Shown: one piece after another, positions 1 through 8,338 of the stretch | How positions within the stretch are numbered: the stretch's first letter is position 1 | Layout: each line of letters opens with the position of its first letter | Assembly (NCBI RefSeq): GCF_003387355.1 | Contig: NZ_QUNH01000001.1 | Coordinates: forward strand, 1,622,023 to 1,686,022 | DNA from: Winogradskyella sediminis | GTDB taxonomy: Bacteria; Bacteroidota; Bacteroidia; Flavobacteriales; Flavobacteriaceae | Direction: 5' to 3' | DNA length: 64,000 nucleotides | Program-made: the position numbers and the translations under genes | The notes under the pieces: generated by a model | What the model was told of the DNA's origin: nothing | What the model saw: the letters and a program-made list of their open reading frames with translations, nothing else | Databases searched by the model: none

Positions 1-565
1 AAAATAGTATTGGAAAAATAAGATGAATCATAATAAGCCCTCCGAGGAAAAATCCAACAACAGCAATTAATGATGGTAATTGTAAACTACTCAATCCTGT
101 TATGGCATGCCCAGAAGTACAACCGCCTGCATAGCGAGTGCCAAACCCAACGAGAAAACCTCCACTAATTAAAATTACTAATCCTTTAAAGCTAAAAACA
201 GCATCCCAACTAAATAATTCTGGTGGTAATAAATGTTGTCCTGCATCTGTAAAGCCTAATGCTTTTAAGTCTGTAACTGTAGCATCGCTAAGCGCAATGT
301 CAATGGGATTAGATAATAGGAAGTGGGCAATAAAACCACCGACGATGGCTCCGAGAACTACGATGAGGTTCCATTTATGGCTTTTCCAATCATAATTGAA
401 AAAAGCAACGCGTTTACCAGCACCTCCCATAGCGCACATGGTTCTAAGGTTTGAGGACATTCCGAAGGTTCTTCCAAAATAAAGCAGTAGAAACATCACA
501 ATTGCAATGCATGGACCAGAGATATACCACGGCCACGGTTGTAAGATATATTCCATAATTTTCAT
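1..565 (-). CDS. YeeE/YedE family sulfur-compound transporter, C-terminus cut off by window edge
   Basis: Reading the minus strand from ATG at 565 gives an open frame of 188 codons that runs off the window at base 1. The protein is very hydrophobic. It starts [18 protein letters not shown] and carries the segment [17 protein letters not shown], which matches the conserved Cys-containing motif of YeeE/YedE (DUF395) membrane proteins. Characterised relatives import thiosulfate; that this one does so is inferred from the family. Family members of this short type are about 185-190 residues, so little is missing. The Crp/Fnr-type regulator just upstream on the same strand is the likely controller. 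Confidence 0.85.
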   Translation of the reverse strand, partial: MKIMEYILQPWPWYISGPCIAIVMFLLLYFGRTFGMSSNLRTMCAMGGAGKRVAFFNYDWKSHKWNLIVVLGAIVGGFIAHFLLSNPIDIALSDATVTDLKALGFTDAGQHLLPPELFSWDAVFSFKGLVILISGGFLVGFGTRYAGGCTSGHAITGLSSLQLPSLIAVVGFFLGGLIMIHLIFPILF

Positions 566-613
566 TTGATACAAAAATAGAGTTATGTGATTAAGACTTT
601 AGGTTAAAAGTTG

Positions 614-1249
614 CTAAAATTCTAATACCAGAATTTTATTTCTGCCGAGTTCAATTTTTTTCTCACGTTCTAATTGTTTTAATAAACGTGAAATAACCAC
701 ACGAGAGGTGTTTAAGTCTTCTGCAATTTCCTGATGTGTAATTTCTAAATTAGTAGACGCAGAAAGTTTTACATGATCTGTTAAATACTTAAATAAACGT
801 TCGTCCATTTTCATGAAAGCCAGTGTGTCAATAGTTTCTAACATTTCGTCAAAACGTATTTGGTAGCTTTGTAAGATGAAAGTTCGCCAACTGTCATTAG
901 TATCAAACCACAGTTTCATATATGCTATCGGAATCATAATCACAGTGGCATCTTCATCCGCAACAGCACGTATTTTACTTACAGATTTTACCATACAGCA
1001 TGTTAAAGACATGGCACAAGTATCACCAGACTCTAAAACATAAAGTAGAAGTTCATCACCATCATTGTCTTCTCTTAAAACTTTAATATTTCCTTTAATT
1101 AAAAGTGGAATAAAATTAAGGTCTTGACCAATATCTATAATGATATCTGCTTTTTGAAAAGTTTTTAGAAACGCCACATCAGCGATTTTTTCGATTATTT
1201 CGGAATCGAATAAGTATTGAAATGGCTCTAAGAGTTCTTTAGAAATCAT
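614..1249 (-). CDS. Crp/Fnr family transcriptional regulator
   Basis: This 211-residue protein has an N-terminal cyclic-nucleotide-type beta-roll (about residues 20-120), a long dimerisation helix and a C-terminal winged HTH (about 150-205, recognition part TSRVVISRLLKQLE). The beta-roll holds three cysteines, C78, C84 and C85, in the stretch DTCAMSLTCC, where cAMP-binding CRPs have the phosphate-binding cassette. It therefore probably does not bind cAMP and may respond to a thiol-reactive or sulfur ligand; that is inference. It lies 48 bp upstream of the sulfur transporter gene on the same strand, so the two are probably co-transcribed or the regulator controls its neighbour. Confidence 0.85.
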   Translation of the reverse strand: MISKELLEPFQYLFDSEIIEKIADVAFLKTFQKADIIIDIGQDLNFIPLLIKGNIKVLREDNDGDELLLYVLESGDTCAMSLTCCMVKSVSKIRAVADEDATVIMIPIAYMKLWFDTNDSWRTFILQSYQIRFDEMLETIDTLAFMKMDERLFKYLTDHVKLSASTNLEITHQEIAEDLNTSRVVISRLLKQLEREKKIELGRNKILVLEF

Positions 1250-1287
1250 AGCTCAAAAATACTAATTTAAAAATTTGAAATAAATTA

Positions 1288-1320
1288 TTTGGCTATGATT
1301 TAATAAATGTATTATATTTG
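1288..1320 (+). promoter_or_regulatory. Bacteroidota sigma-A promoter of tRNA-Arg
   Basis: TTTG at 1288-1291 and TATATTTG at 1313-1320 are separated by 21 bp. This fits the Bacteroidota housekeeping form TTTG-N19-21-TAnnTTTG. The tRNA starts 15 bp downstream. Confidence 0.75.
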
Positions 1321-1334
1321 CACCCACTTAAAAA

Positions 1335-1408
1335 GGCCTCGTGGCGCAACTGAATAGCGCACTTGATTACGGCTCAAGAGGTTACAGGTTTGAATCCTGT
1401 CGAGGTCA
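1335..1408 (+). tRNA. tRNA-Arg (anticodon ACG)
   Basis: A 74-nt cloverleaf. The acceptor GGCCTCG pairs with CGAGGTC (one G-U pair), followed by discriminator A. The anticodon stem CTTGA/TCAAG encloses the loop TTACGGC, which gives anticodon ACG, decoding CGN arginine codons after A-to-I editing. The T arm is ACAGG TTTGAAT CCTGT. No CCA is encoded, so it must be added after transcription. Confidence 0.97.
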
Positions 1409-1414
1409 CAGAGC

Positions 1415-1450
1415 AAAAAGCCCATTTCTTTACTGAAATGGGCTTTTTTT
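1415..1450 (+). terminator. Rho-independent terminator after tRNA-Arg
   Basis: AAAAAGCCCATTTC and GAAATGGGCTTTTTT form a perfect stem with a 6-nt loop and a T-run, starting 7 bp after the tRNA. Confidence 0.9.
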
Positions 1451-1700
1451 TATTTATAAAAGTTAAAATTTCAGTTCAATAATTAGCATTTTCAGTGTAG
1501 AAATGTTGTTTTTAGGTTGTTTTTCAATAATATAAATTTTAATGACGACTAATGCTGGCGTCTTGTATCAATAATATATAATGATATTAAAATTTGAGTG
1601 TGATATTGGAAAATAGTCAAGGTAATTAGACGATAAGAAAGCGCTAAGGAATCTTATGTCTGCAGTAGATTCTAGCGTGCATAATCTAAAAAATCAAAAG

Positions 1701-1853
1701 CTAGCCAAGCGCTTGCTTAGTAACATAAGCACGCCAGCCAATTATAGCCAGTTGCAATTTAGACGCTTTACTAAGGTCTAATTGTTTTTTGGAGTAAGAA
1801 GGAAGTATGGCTTTGTTTAGTTTAGCCAAAAGCTTAAAGATTTTGTTTTTCAT
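1701..1853 (-). CDS. Small conserved-looking basic protein (50 aa), function unknown
   Basis: ATG at 1853 opens a 50-codon frame ending in TAG at 1701. The product is basic, with an amphipathic N-terminal half (KIFKLLAKLNKAILP) and a C-terminal half LQLAIIGWRAYVTKQALG. It has protein-like composition, with no codon runs or low-complexity stretches. From memory, short proteins of this kind with an LSKASKLQLAIIGWR-like segment occur in many Flavobacteriaceae, some labelled SsrA-binding protein without good reason; I could not verify this. It has no obvious operon partner, being alone in a 950-bp gap. It may be a small nucleic-acid- or membrane-associated protein. Confidence 0.65.
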   Translation of the reverse strand: MKNKIFKLLAKLNKAILPSYSKKQLDLSKASKLQLAIIGWRAYVTKQALG

Positions 1854-2408
1854 TGTATAGTGAATAATAAATCTTTAACAAAAATAGTAAAACTTATTCT
1901 AGAACTAAGTTCTACATGGTTTGGTTGGTGGGTTGTAATTAGATTATTGCTAAAATAAGTTCAATAATTAATTTTGCTAATGTCATCATAATGTTTTGGT
2001 TTTAAAGGTTAGTTAAATACTTCGTTTGTTTGATTGAGTTTTCAATATATAACCTTGAGCAAGTGTCTTCCAAATGATTTTGAATAAATCCGCGAATTTG
2101 CATTCTAATTTATAACTAAAAGAATAGTTTGTGTTTCGTTATTTTGTGACTTGTCTATAGTTTTGTTTTTATTTGTAATATAAATATTAAGTTATACTTC
2201 CATATTAGTAGGTTTGTAGGGGTTTTTGTAACCTGTTTTGTAAATCGTAGAGCAGTTTTATCCTTAGAATATCATTTTTTGCGATTTTCATCTTTTTGAA
2301 GTTGGAGTCTTATGATATATTTCATGTTTTAATTTGACAAATTTTTGTATTTAATTATAACATAACAACGGTGTTTAATTTTAAAACTATCTTTACACAA
2401 AAAATAAT
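1854..2408. other. AT-rich intergenic region, nothing definite
   Basis: These 555 bp lie between the small minus-strand gene and the secreted endonuclease gene. They are very AT-rich. I see no tRNA-like fold or convincing ORF above 20 codons. A weak -7-like TATCTTTA lies about 15 bp upstream of the endonuclease start. Confidence 0.5.
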
Positions 2409-4373
2409 ATGATGAAGAACATTACTATAGTAGTATTACTTTTAATTACAGGCTTGAGTTGGTCTCAAGTTTTAGTGATTAACGAATTAGATGCAGATAC
2501 TCCTAGTATAGATACACATGAATTTATTGAGATAAAATCTGAAACGCCAAACTTTTCTACTGATGGTTACATCTTGGTATTCTTTAATGGATCGAGTAGT
2601 GGTGGTGATCGGAGTTACTTTGCTTATGATTTAAATGGTTTAACTACTGATATTAACGGTTTATTAGTGGTAGGAAGTGTAAATGTGAGCCCTTTTCCGC
2701 AATCTATAATGTCAGAAAATGTAATACAAAATGGTCCAGATGCGGTAGGGATTTATCAGGCATCGGTAGAAGATTTTCCAGAAGATACCTTAGCAACGGA
2801 AACCAATTTAATAGATGCTATGGTTTATGGAACAAATGATTCTGATGCTACAGGATTATTAACTAAACTAGGAGAAACCACTCAGTATAATGATAATGGA
2901 ACCAATGCTAATCCTAAATCTATTCAGCGTTTTGTTGATGATATGGGTGTCGTTACGTTTACTGCAGCCACACCAACACCAAGAAGAGAAAATGATGGTG
3001 GTGGTATGGTAATCAATCCGATTGCTATTTCTGTAAATAATACACAACTTAACGAAGGGGATACTTTCGAAATAGTATTTACCGCAGAATTTAACGTAAC
3101 ATCAGATTTAAACTTTAATATTAGTTTAGATAATGATGGTTTTAATACTTCAGATTTTACAGGGAATACCAATATAACCATCTCTTCTGGTGAAAATACA
3201 GCTTCAACTTTAATTACAACAGTTGATGACAGTTTAGATGAAGGTGATGAGGTTATACTTATTCGATTTTTAGATTTAGAAGAACCAATTGTAGCATCAA
3301 ATGGAGCTATTGATATTAGAGTGGTAGATAATGATTTTACTATGGCTGCTTGGGGAACGCCTTTAGAACCGACCTATGGTATTGTAGAAAGTACGCAACC
3401 TAATGGTTATTACAATAGTTTAGATGGCTTGGCTGATGAAACATTAAGACAAGCTTTGCAAAATATAATTGCAGACCCTACAATCGTTAGAGCACAGACT
3501 TACGCTGATGTAATCGATATTTTAAAGGAAGCAGACCAGAACCCAGAAAATAGTAATGAGGTGTGGTTAGTTTATTTAGAAGAAGGTAGACCTAAATTAG
3601 ATTATCAAACGAGTTCAGTAAATACAGGGAAGTGGAATAGGGAACATACATTTCCGAGATCGCGTGGAGGTTTTTATAGTATAGAAGAAGATGAAATTGC
3701 AGATGGAGTTGATATTTATTGGACAACAAAAGCAGATTCATTACGCCATGGTAATAGTGATGCACATGCGTTAAGGGCTGCAGATGGACCAGAAAATAGT
3801 ACGCGTAATAACCAATTTTACGGTGAATATAATGGTCCCAGCGGAACAGCCGGTAAATTTAAAGGTGATGTGGCAAGAAGCGTATTTTATATGGCGGTAC
3901 GCTATAACGGTTTGGAGATTGTTAATGGATTCCCTGAAGGTAATGTTGGAGAATTCGGTGACTTAGCGACCTTGTTATATTGGCATAGAAATGATCCGCC
4001 AGATGATTTTGAGATGAATAGAAATAATGTGGTTTACAATTGGCAATTTAATAGAAATCCATTTATAGATCAACCAGATATGATTGAATATATTTGGGGT
4101 GATATGATAGGTGAGACATGGAATCAACCTCTAAATATTACTGATAACACAGCGTTGAAGGTTGTTTTGTATCCTAATCCTAGCACAGGACGTGTTTACT
4201 TGTCGGGATTAAATGCTGAAGCAGATGTGGACGTTTATTCTATAGATGGTAAACTTTTAGCACAATACCGGTCTGTTCAAGATTATATAAATTTAGATGT
4301 TACTTCAGGACTATATCTTTTAAAATTAACGAGCAATAACCGTTCTGTGATTAAGAAAGTTCTTGTAGATTAA
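2409..4373 (+). CDS. Secreted endonuclease I with lamin-tail domain and T9SS sorting domain
   Basis: A 654-residue secreted protein. Residues 1-19 are a signal peptide (…LLITGLSWSQ). A lamin-tail-like domain follows (about 20-190; VLVINELDAD, HEFIEIKSETP), then a Calx-beta-like segment (about 200-310). An endonuclease I/NucM nuclease domain comes next (about 330-575), with the motif KWNREHTFPRSRGG, where the His is the expected general base, and HGNSDAHALRA. The last 75 residues are a type A T9SS sorting domain (VLYPNPSTGRVYLS … GLYLLKL). The expected role is extracellular DNA degradation for nutrient scavenging. It stands alone between two terminators. Confidence 0.9.
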   Translation: MMKNITIVVLLLITGLSWSQVLVINELDADTPSIDTHEFIEIKSETPNFSTDGYILVFFNGSSSGGDRSYFAYDLNGLTTDINGLLVVGSVNVSPFPQSIMSENVIQNGPDAVGIYQASVEDFPEDTLATETNLIDAMVYGTNDSDATGLLTKLGETTQYNDNGTNANPKSIQRFVDDMGVVTFTAATPTPRRENDGGGMVINPIAISVNNTQLNEGDTFEIVFTAEFNVTSDLNFNISLDNDGFNTSDFTGNTNITISSGENTASTLITTVDDSLDEGDEVILIRFLDLEEPIVASNGAIDIRVVDNDFTMAAWGTPLEPTYGIVESTQPNGYYNSLDGLADETLRQALQNIIADPTIVRAQTYADVIDILKEADQNPENSNEVWLVYLEEGRPKLDYQTSSVNTGKWNREHTFPRSRGGFYSIEEDEIADGVDIYWTTKADSLRHGNSDAHALRAADGPENSTRNNQFYGEYNGPSGTAGKFKGDVARSVFYMAVRYNGLEIVNGFPEGNVGEFGDLATLLYWHRNDPPDDFEMNRNNVVYNWQFNRNPFIDQPDMIEYIWGDMIGETWNQPLNITDNTALKVVLYPNPSTGRVYLSGLNAEADVDVYSIDGKLLAQYRSVQDYINLDVTSGLYLLKLTSNNRSVIKKVLVD

Positions 4374-4390
4374 TCTAAGACTTATTAAAT

Positions 4391-4430
4391 AAAAAAGCCA
4401 AACTAAATGATTTTAGTTTGGCTTTTTATT
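4391..4430. terminator. Bidirectional terminator between endonuclease and BlaR1-like genes
   Basis: AAAAAGCCAAACTAAA and TTTAGTTTGGCTTTTT form a near-perfect stem with a 4-nt loop. A-runs and T-runs on both sides let it work for both converging genes. Confidence 0.9.
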
Positions 4431-4445
4431 TTTGTTCAGGTTATA

Positions 4446-6548
4446 CTAAGGTTGTTTTGTTCTTGTAATTAATTTGCCTTCAGATATACCATATTCTATA
4501 TTTTGAATACCATCATTATCTTTCCATGTTGCACTTGTTTTGCTACCTTCTTTATTCTCAAGACTAATTTTAATACTTGTTATTTCTCCAGCTTTATTTC
4601 GTTTTAATTTTGAATATTTAACGGTAATTCCTATTTTTTCGAGATTCACTTTATGGTCCTCTAAAACAGTATCTGGTGTGTATTTTGAAATATAAGCAAT
4701 AGTTGCATTTTTTGAAGGATCCTCATCATCTATAAAAGTGACACTCGATACTTCTGTTCTGCCAATTTTCCATGGATTGTCTTTTTTTGTGACAGCCACA
4801 CTTTCTTTTGTTATTAATTCAATGACGCCATTTTTACCTTTTTCTCCATACTTTGATAGAGCGTCATCACCTTTTATAACAGTCATACTTTCAATAATTT
4901 CAGCAGAAATAGATTTTAAAAAGTTCGACGAAACTTCTTTTCCGTTAACTATCACTAAGGGTTTTGGGTTTAGATTACCAGAATTAGTAATAATCTTATA
5001 GTTAGTTGCTGGTTGGTGAATGGAGAATTCTTCGTTTGAATCATTAACCTTTAAAGTTTTACCTCCTTCATAATATAAATCAGACTTTTCTTTAGATAAG
5101 CGTTTAACTTCGGATGAATCTATTGACATGTAAATAGAGTCTTGTATATGGGTAGAAGGTCGTACTATCTTATAGTATAAAGTATCATTTGAGGTCTTGT
5201 TTGAGGACGGTTCCTTGAGGTCATAGACCATGATAGTTTCTTCAATTTGCACGGCTTCTTGCAAAGTGTTTATACTAATCTCTTCATTTGTCATTTCAAA
5301 AAAGAAAGGTCGTATACCATCTTTATCTTTTGCTTTATGATTCGCAATGCTATTCTTAGATTTAAATTGAATATTTAAATCGCTAATTTTATGTTCATGA
5401 TTACGTTTGATGCGTTTAATTTTCATTGAAACACCATACGGCTTTAAAAGTGTTTCGAACTGTGATAAACGCTGGTCATTCATTTGGTTTGTGAACTTTA
5501 ATTTTAAGCGCTCTGATATAATAGAATCCTTAGGTGTCTCTTGTTCATCAATTACCTCATAATTATCGTCATTATGAATACCTTTCTTTTCGAAGACATT
5601 AGTCATACCCTCTAGGTTTACATCTGAAGTGTTTTTGGTAACTACAGGTTCAAGGATATTGCTATTTGATTTGGTCGTTAGGTTATGTTCAATATAAACC
5701 TCTTTAGTATTCATACTCATTAATAAACCAGCTAAAAGCGGAAGAATTAACAGATACTTGAATTGATTTTTTTTATTTGATCGCGATTTGTTTAACATAA
5801 GAATTCGTTTTTTAATTGATGAGTTATAAAAATTATTGGATAATAAAGTGCTGTGATTTGCAACACTGGTTTTTAATAATAAATGTTGATAGTCCTTTTT
5901 AGTCTGAGGACTGTTTTGGCAATTAAGATCAGCTATGTATTCGAGATTCTGCCGTACCTCTTTTCTGTAGTACCATATTAACGGGTTGAACCAAAAAATA
6001 ACGCAGGCTAATTGTGTTAGTAGAATATCTATAGAATGCCATTGGTTAACGTGAACTTTCTCATGAGCTATTATAAGTTGAAGCTCTTCCGCTTTATAAG
6101 CATCAGGATTATAAACAATCCATTTAAAAAATGAAAATGGTGAGATTTTATTGTTTACAATAACATACGTGTACTGTTGATCTTTCCGCTTTGGGTTTTT
6201 AAGCAGAAGTAAAATTAACGAACTAAATTGTAATATAAATTTAATGACAAATACCGTCAATCCAATACCGTAAACTATTGGGATAAGGCTTAGCCAATTA
6301 AACGTAGCAGCAGGTTCTGTTACCACTAAATTAGATGGTGCAGCAGATATAAATGTTGTAGTTGGAGTTACAATAGGTGGTATAGGTACATAAATAGGAA
6401 TTACAATTAGTGGAAGTATCAATGCAAGTAGTAATCCAGTTAAGAGAAACCATCTATTGTGCTCAAAGAATGTTTCCTTCTTCAGAAAAATGTGAAAAAA
6501 GAAATACATCAAGACAATTACAGTTGATGCTTTTAATAGATATTCCAT
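4446..6548 (-). CDS. BlaR1-type M56 family membrane metallopeptidase with TonB-plug-like C-terminus
   Basis: A 700-residue protein. The N-terminal part holds four predicted membrane segments (about residues 5-22, 35-57, 85-118, 265-285) and the zinc-protease motif HEKVH (162-166), with a likely third ligand Glu in NLEYIADLNC (201-210). This is the BlaR1/MecR1 peptidase M56 layout. In place of the beta-lactam-binding domain of true BlaR1 there is a long periplasmic region. It contains a stretch near 530-585 (VIVNGKEVSS, ESMTVIKGDDA, GVIELITK) that resembles a TonB-dependent-receptor plug domain. It lies 2 bp after the BlaI-type repressor gene. By analogy the peptidase inactivates the repressor when a signal arrives; the signal is unknown and probably not a beta-lactam. 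Confidence 0.85.
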   Translation of the reverse strand: MEYLLKASTVIVLMYFFFHIFLKKETFFEHNRWFLLTGLLLALILPLIVIPIYVPIPPIVTPTTTFISAAPSNLVVTEPAATFNWLSLIPIVYGIGLTVFVIKFILQFSSLILLLLKNPKRKDQQYTYVIVNNKISPFSFFKWIVYNPDAYKAEELQLIIAHEKVHVNQWHSIDILLTQLACVIFWFNPLIWYYRKEVRQNLEYIADLNCQNSPQTKKDYQHLLLKTSVANHSTLLSNNFYNSSIKKRILMLNKSRSNKKNQFKYLLILPLLAGLLMSMNTKEVYIEHNLTTKSNSNILEPVVTKNTSDVNLEGMTNVFEKKGIHNDDNYEVIDEQETPKDSIISERLKLKFTNQMNDQRLSQFETLLKPYGVSMKIKRIKRNHEHKISDLNIQFKSKNSIANHKAKDKDGIRPFFFEMTNEEISINTLQEAVQIEETIMVYDLKEPSSNKTSNDTLYYKIVRPSTHIQDSIYMSIDSSEVKRLSKEKSDLYYEGGKTLKVNDSNEEFSIHQPATNYKIITNSGNLNPKPLVIVNGKEVSSNFLKSISAEIIESMTVIKGDDALSKYGEKGKNGVIELITKESVAVTKKDNPWKIGRTEVSSVTFIDDEDPSKNATIAYISKYTPDTVLEDHKVNLEKIGITVKYSKLKRNKAGEITSIKISLENKEGSKTSATWKDNDGIQNIEYGISEGKLITRTKQP

Positions 6549-6550
6549 AA

Positions 6551-6910
6551 TTATTTTTTGTTTTCTATTAATGCAATAATCTCTTTTAATTCATCAACGC
6601 TTATTTTTTCTTCTTTGGCAAAAAAGGAAACAACATTTTTGTAAGAGTTATTGAAATAATTTTCAATAGCTGTATTCATAAATTTTGTTTTATAATCTTC
6701 CTTCGTAACAATAGGGTAGTACTGATGTGTTTTACCATAGGCATTATAACTGACATATCCTTTCTCTTCTAAATTTCGTATAATCGTAGAAAGCGTGTTA
6801 TAATGTGGTTTATCGCCAGGTATCTCTGTTAATACTTCCTTTACAAAAGCTTTTTCTAGCTTCCATAAAATGTGCATTATTTCTTCTTCTTTATTGGTTA
6901 ATTTTTGCAT
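6551..6910 (-). CDS. BlaI/MecI/CopY family transcriptional repressor
   Basis: A winged-helix repressor of 119 residues when read from ATG at 6910 (MQKLTNKEEEIMHILW), the usual family start; an upstream in-frame ATG at 6925 is possible but less likely. The HTH is around residues 8-70, with SYNAYGKTHQYYP as the wing. The C-terminal helices dimerise. A cleavage-prone Asn-Phe pair (ENYFNNSY) sits in the C-terminal helix region, as in BlaI. It is the first gene of a two-gene operon with the M56 peptidase and is probably autoregulated through the dyad found between its -33 and -7 elements. Confidence 0.9.
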   Translation of the reverse strand: MQKLTNKEEEIMHILWKLEKAFVKEVLTEIPGDKPHYNTLSTIIRNLEEKGYVSYNAYGKTHQYYPIVTKEDYKTKFMNTAIENYFNNSYKNVVSFFAKEEKISVDELKEIIALIENKK

Positions 6911-6943
6911 GGTTAAAAAAATCAATGATTAAACTGGATTAGT

Positions 6944-6974
6944 CAAATGTATAACTATTTTTATAGTTATACAA
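6944..6974 (-). promoter_or_regulatory. BlaI-type promoter with overlapping operator dyad
   Basis: TGTATAACTAT (6948-6958) and ATAGTTATACA (6963-6973) form a perfect 11-bp inverted repeat with a 4-bp spacer. On the minus strand this covers the gap between TTG (6972-6974) and TACATTTG (6944-6951), which are 20 bp apart and fit the Bacteroidota promoter. A repressor bound here would block the blaI-blaR1 operon. The dyad also faces the antiporter gene on the other strand. Confidence 0.8.
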
Positions 6975-7032
6975 CTAGAGCAATAGTTTTATAACGTAAT
7001 ATATAGTTTTAGTAGGTGTGAGTATGAAATAT

Positions 7033-7040
7033 TATCTTTG
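7033..7040 (+). promoter_or_regulatory. -7 element of antiporter gene
   Basis: TATCTTTG matches TAnnTTTG and lies 42 bp upstream of the antiporter ATG. I see no convincing -33 TTG at the right spacing. Confidence 0.5.
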
Positions 7041-7082
7041 CGCTTTTAATAGAAAATAAGTAATTAAAAATTTAGATAGCGA

Positions 7083-8033
7083 ATGAGTGTATTTTTGGTA
7101 ATTGTGGGATTGGCGTTGTTAGTGGTAGGTGGTGATTTTTTAGTGAGAGCGGCTGTAGGTTTATCCTTTAAACTAAAAATATCAAAGTTAGTTATAGGAA
7201 TGACTGTAGTGTCATTTGCAACTTCTGCACCTGAATTGTTAGTGAGTTTGCAAGCGGCATTAGATGGAGTATCAGATATTTCTCTCGGTAATGTTATTGG
7301 GTCTAATATTGCTAATATTGGTTTGGTTCTTGGAATTACTGCTATTATTACTCCGTTAGCTGTCGATAAAGATTTTTACAAGTTTAATTGGCCTATGATG
7401 ATGTTAGTGTCTTTTATGTTGTATTACTTTTTGTGGAATGACAACGTGCTAACGGCAATGGAGGGAATGATTTTGTTTGTGGCTTTAACGGTGTTTTTGT
7501 ATTTATTGATTAAAAGCTCACGAAAATCCACAAAGGCTAATCTCGAAGAAGTAGATGACGCTTTAGCTGTGGTATCTAACTTTAAGGTAGGTATGTGGTT
7601 ATTGATTGGTTCTGCTGGCTTGTATTTTGGTTCTAAATGGTTGGTTGAAGGAGCTGAGCAATTAGCAGAAACAGTAGGAATTAGTGATTATGCCATTTCG
7701 GTTACAGTAATTGCTATTGGTACAAGTGTACCAGAATTAGCGGCTTCTGTGGTTGCAGCGTTAAAAAAAGAAAAAGCATTGTCATTAGGAAACTTAATTG
7801 GGTCTAATATTTTTAATATCGCATCTGTTTTAGGGCTCACAGCAATTATAAAACCGATAACGGTGAATCCGGCAACTCCAGAAATACTTTCAACTAATAT
7901 CATTTGGATGATTGGTTTTGCTGCGATTTTGATTCCATTAATCTTAATACCTAAACGCTTCGAGATTGGTCGTCTAAAAGGCATGTTGCTTTTTGGTGCG
8001 TATATGATTTTTATATATTTAGCTTTAATATAG
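7083..8033 (+). CDS. Calcium/sodium antiporter, CaCA family (YrbG-like)
   Basis: A 316-residue integral membrane protein with about ten predicted helices. The two halves are inverted repeats, each with the CaCA alpha-repeat. The first has SFATSAPELLVSL followed by GNVIGSNIANIGLVLG; the second has AIGTSVPELAASV followed by GNLIGSNIFNIASVLG. The acidic residues in the APELL and VPELA motifs are the expected cation ligands. It likely exports Ca2+ in exchange for Na+ across the inner membrane. It is transcribed alone, divergently from the blaI-blaR1 pair. Confidence 0.92.
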   Translation: MSVFLVIVGLALLVVGGDFLVRAAVGLSFKLKISKLVIGMTVVSFATSAPELLVSLQAALDGVSDISLGNVIGSNIANIGLVLGITAIITPLAVDKDFYKFNWPMMMLVSFMLYYFLWNDNVLTAMEGMILFVALTVFLYLLIKSSRKSTKANLEEVDDALAVVSNFKVGMWLLIGSAGLYFGSKWLVEGAEQLAETVGISDYAISVTVIAIGTSVPELAASVVAALKKEKALSLGNLIGSNIFNIASVLGLTAIIKPITVNPATPEILSTNIIWMIGFAAILIPLILIPKRFEIGRLKGMLLFGAYMIFIYLALI

Positions 8034-8263
8034 AAGAGCTTTCTCGGTGTAAAATTTAGTTTGTAAATACCGTCGCAACGACACAAATTTTAATATCAAT
8101 AGTTACATTTCAAAATACTAAAGTACTTAGCTAAAGCTTCACTTCAAATTTGTATTACTGCTAATAAATTATGGAGATGTGAAAATTATTTTTTCTCGAG
8201 TTTCAACCAACTAATAAGTTGTCGTTAGATTTGAAACTTTAAAAATTGAATTGCTGCTAAATG
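8034..8263. other. Intergenic region, nothing recognised
   Basis: AT-rich DNA between the antiporter stop and the shared terminator. No ORF, tRNA-like fold or repeat was recognised. Confidence 0.5.
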
Positions 8264-8304
8264 AAAAAGCCATCTGAAGTAAAAATCTCAGATGGCTTTT
8301 TTTT
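8264..8304. terminator. Bidirectional terminator between antiporter and T9SS protein genes
   Basis: AAAAAGCCATCTGA pairs with TCAGATGGCTTTTT. A-runs and T-runs flank both sides. Confidence 0.9.
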
Positions 8305-8338
8305 ATTAGGTAAAGTCAGTGACTATTACAGCTTATTC

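Noticed and set aside
138..395. An 85-codon plus-strand ORF at the left edge.
   Set aside because: It lies antisense to the YeeE/YedE gene, which has clear family motifs.
1939..1989. A 16-residue hydrophobic minus-strand ORF (MMTLAKLIIELILAII).
   Set aside because: Too short, with no promoter or translation signal seen; chance ORFs of this size are common in AT-rich DNA.
4446..6910. Annotating the BlaI/BlaR1-like pair as beta-lactam resistance.
   Set aside because: There is no beta-lactamase gene in the window and the sensor has no penicillin-binding domain.
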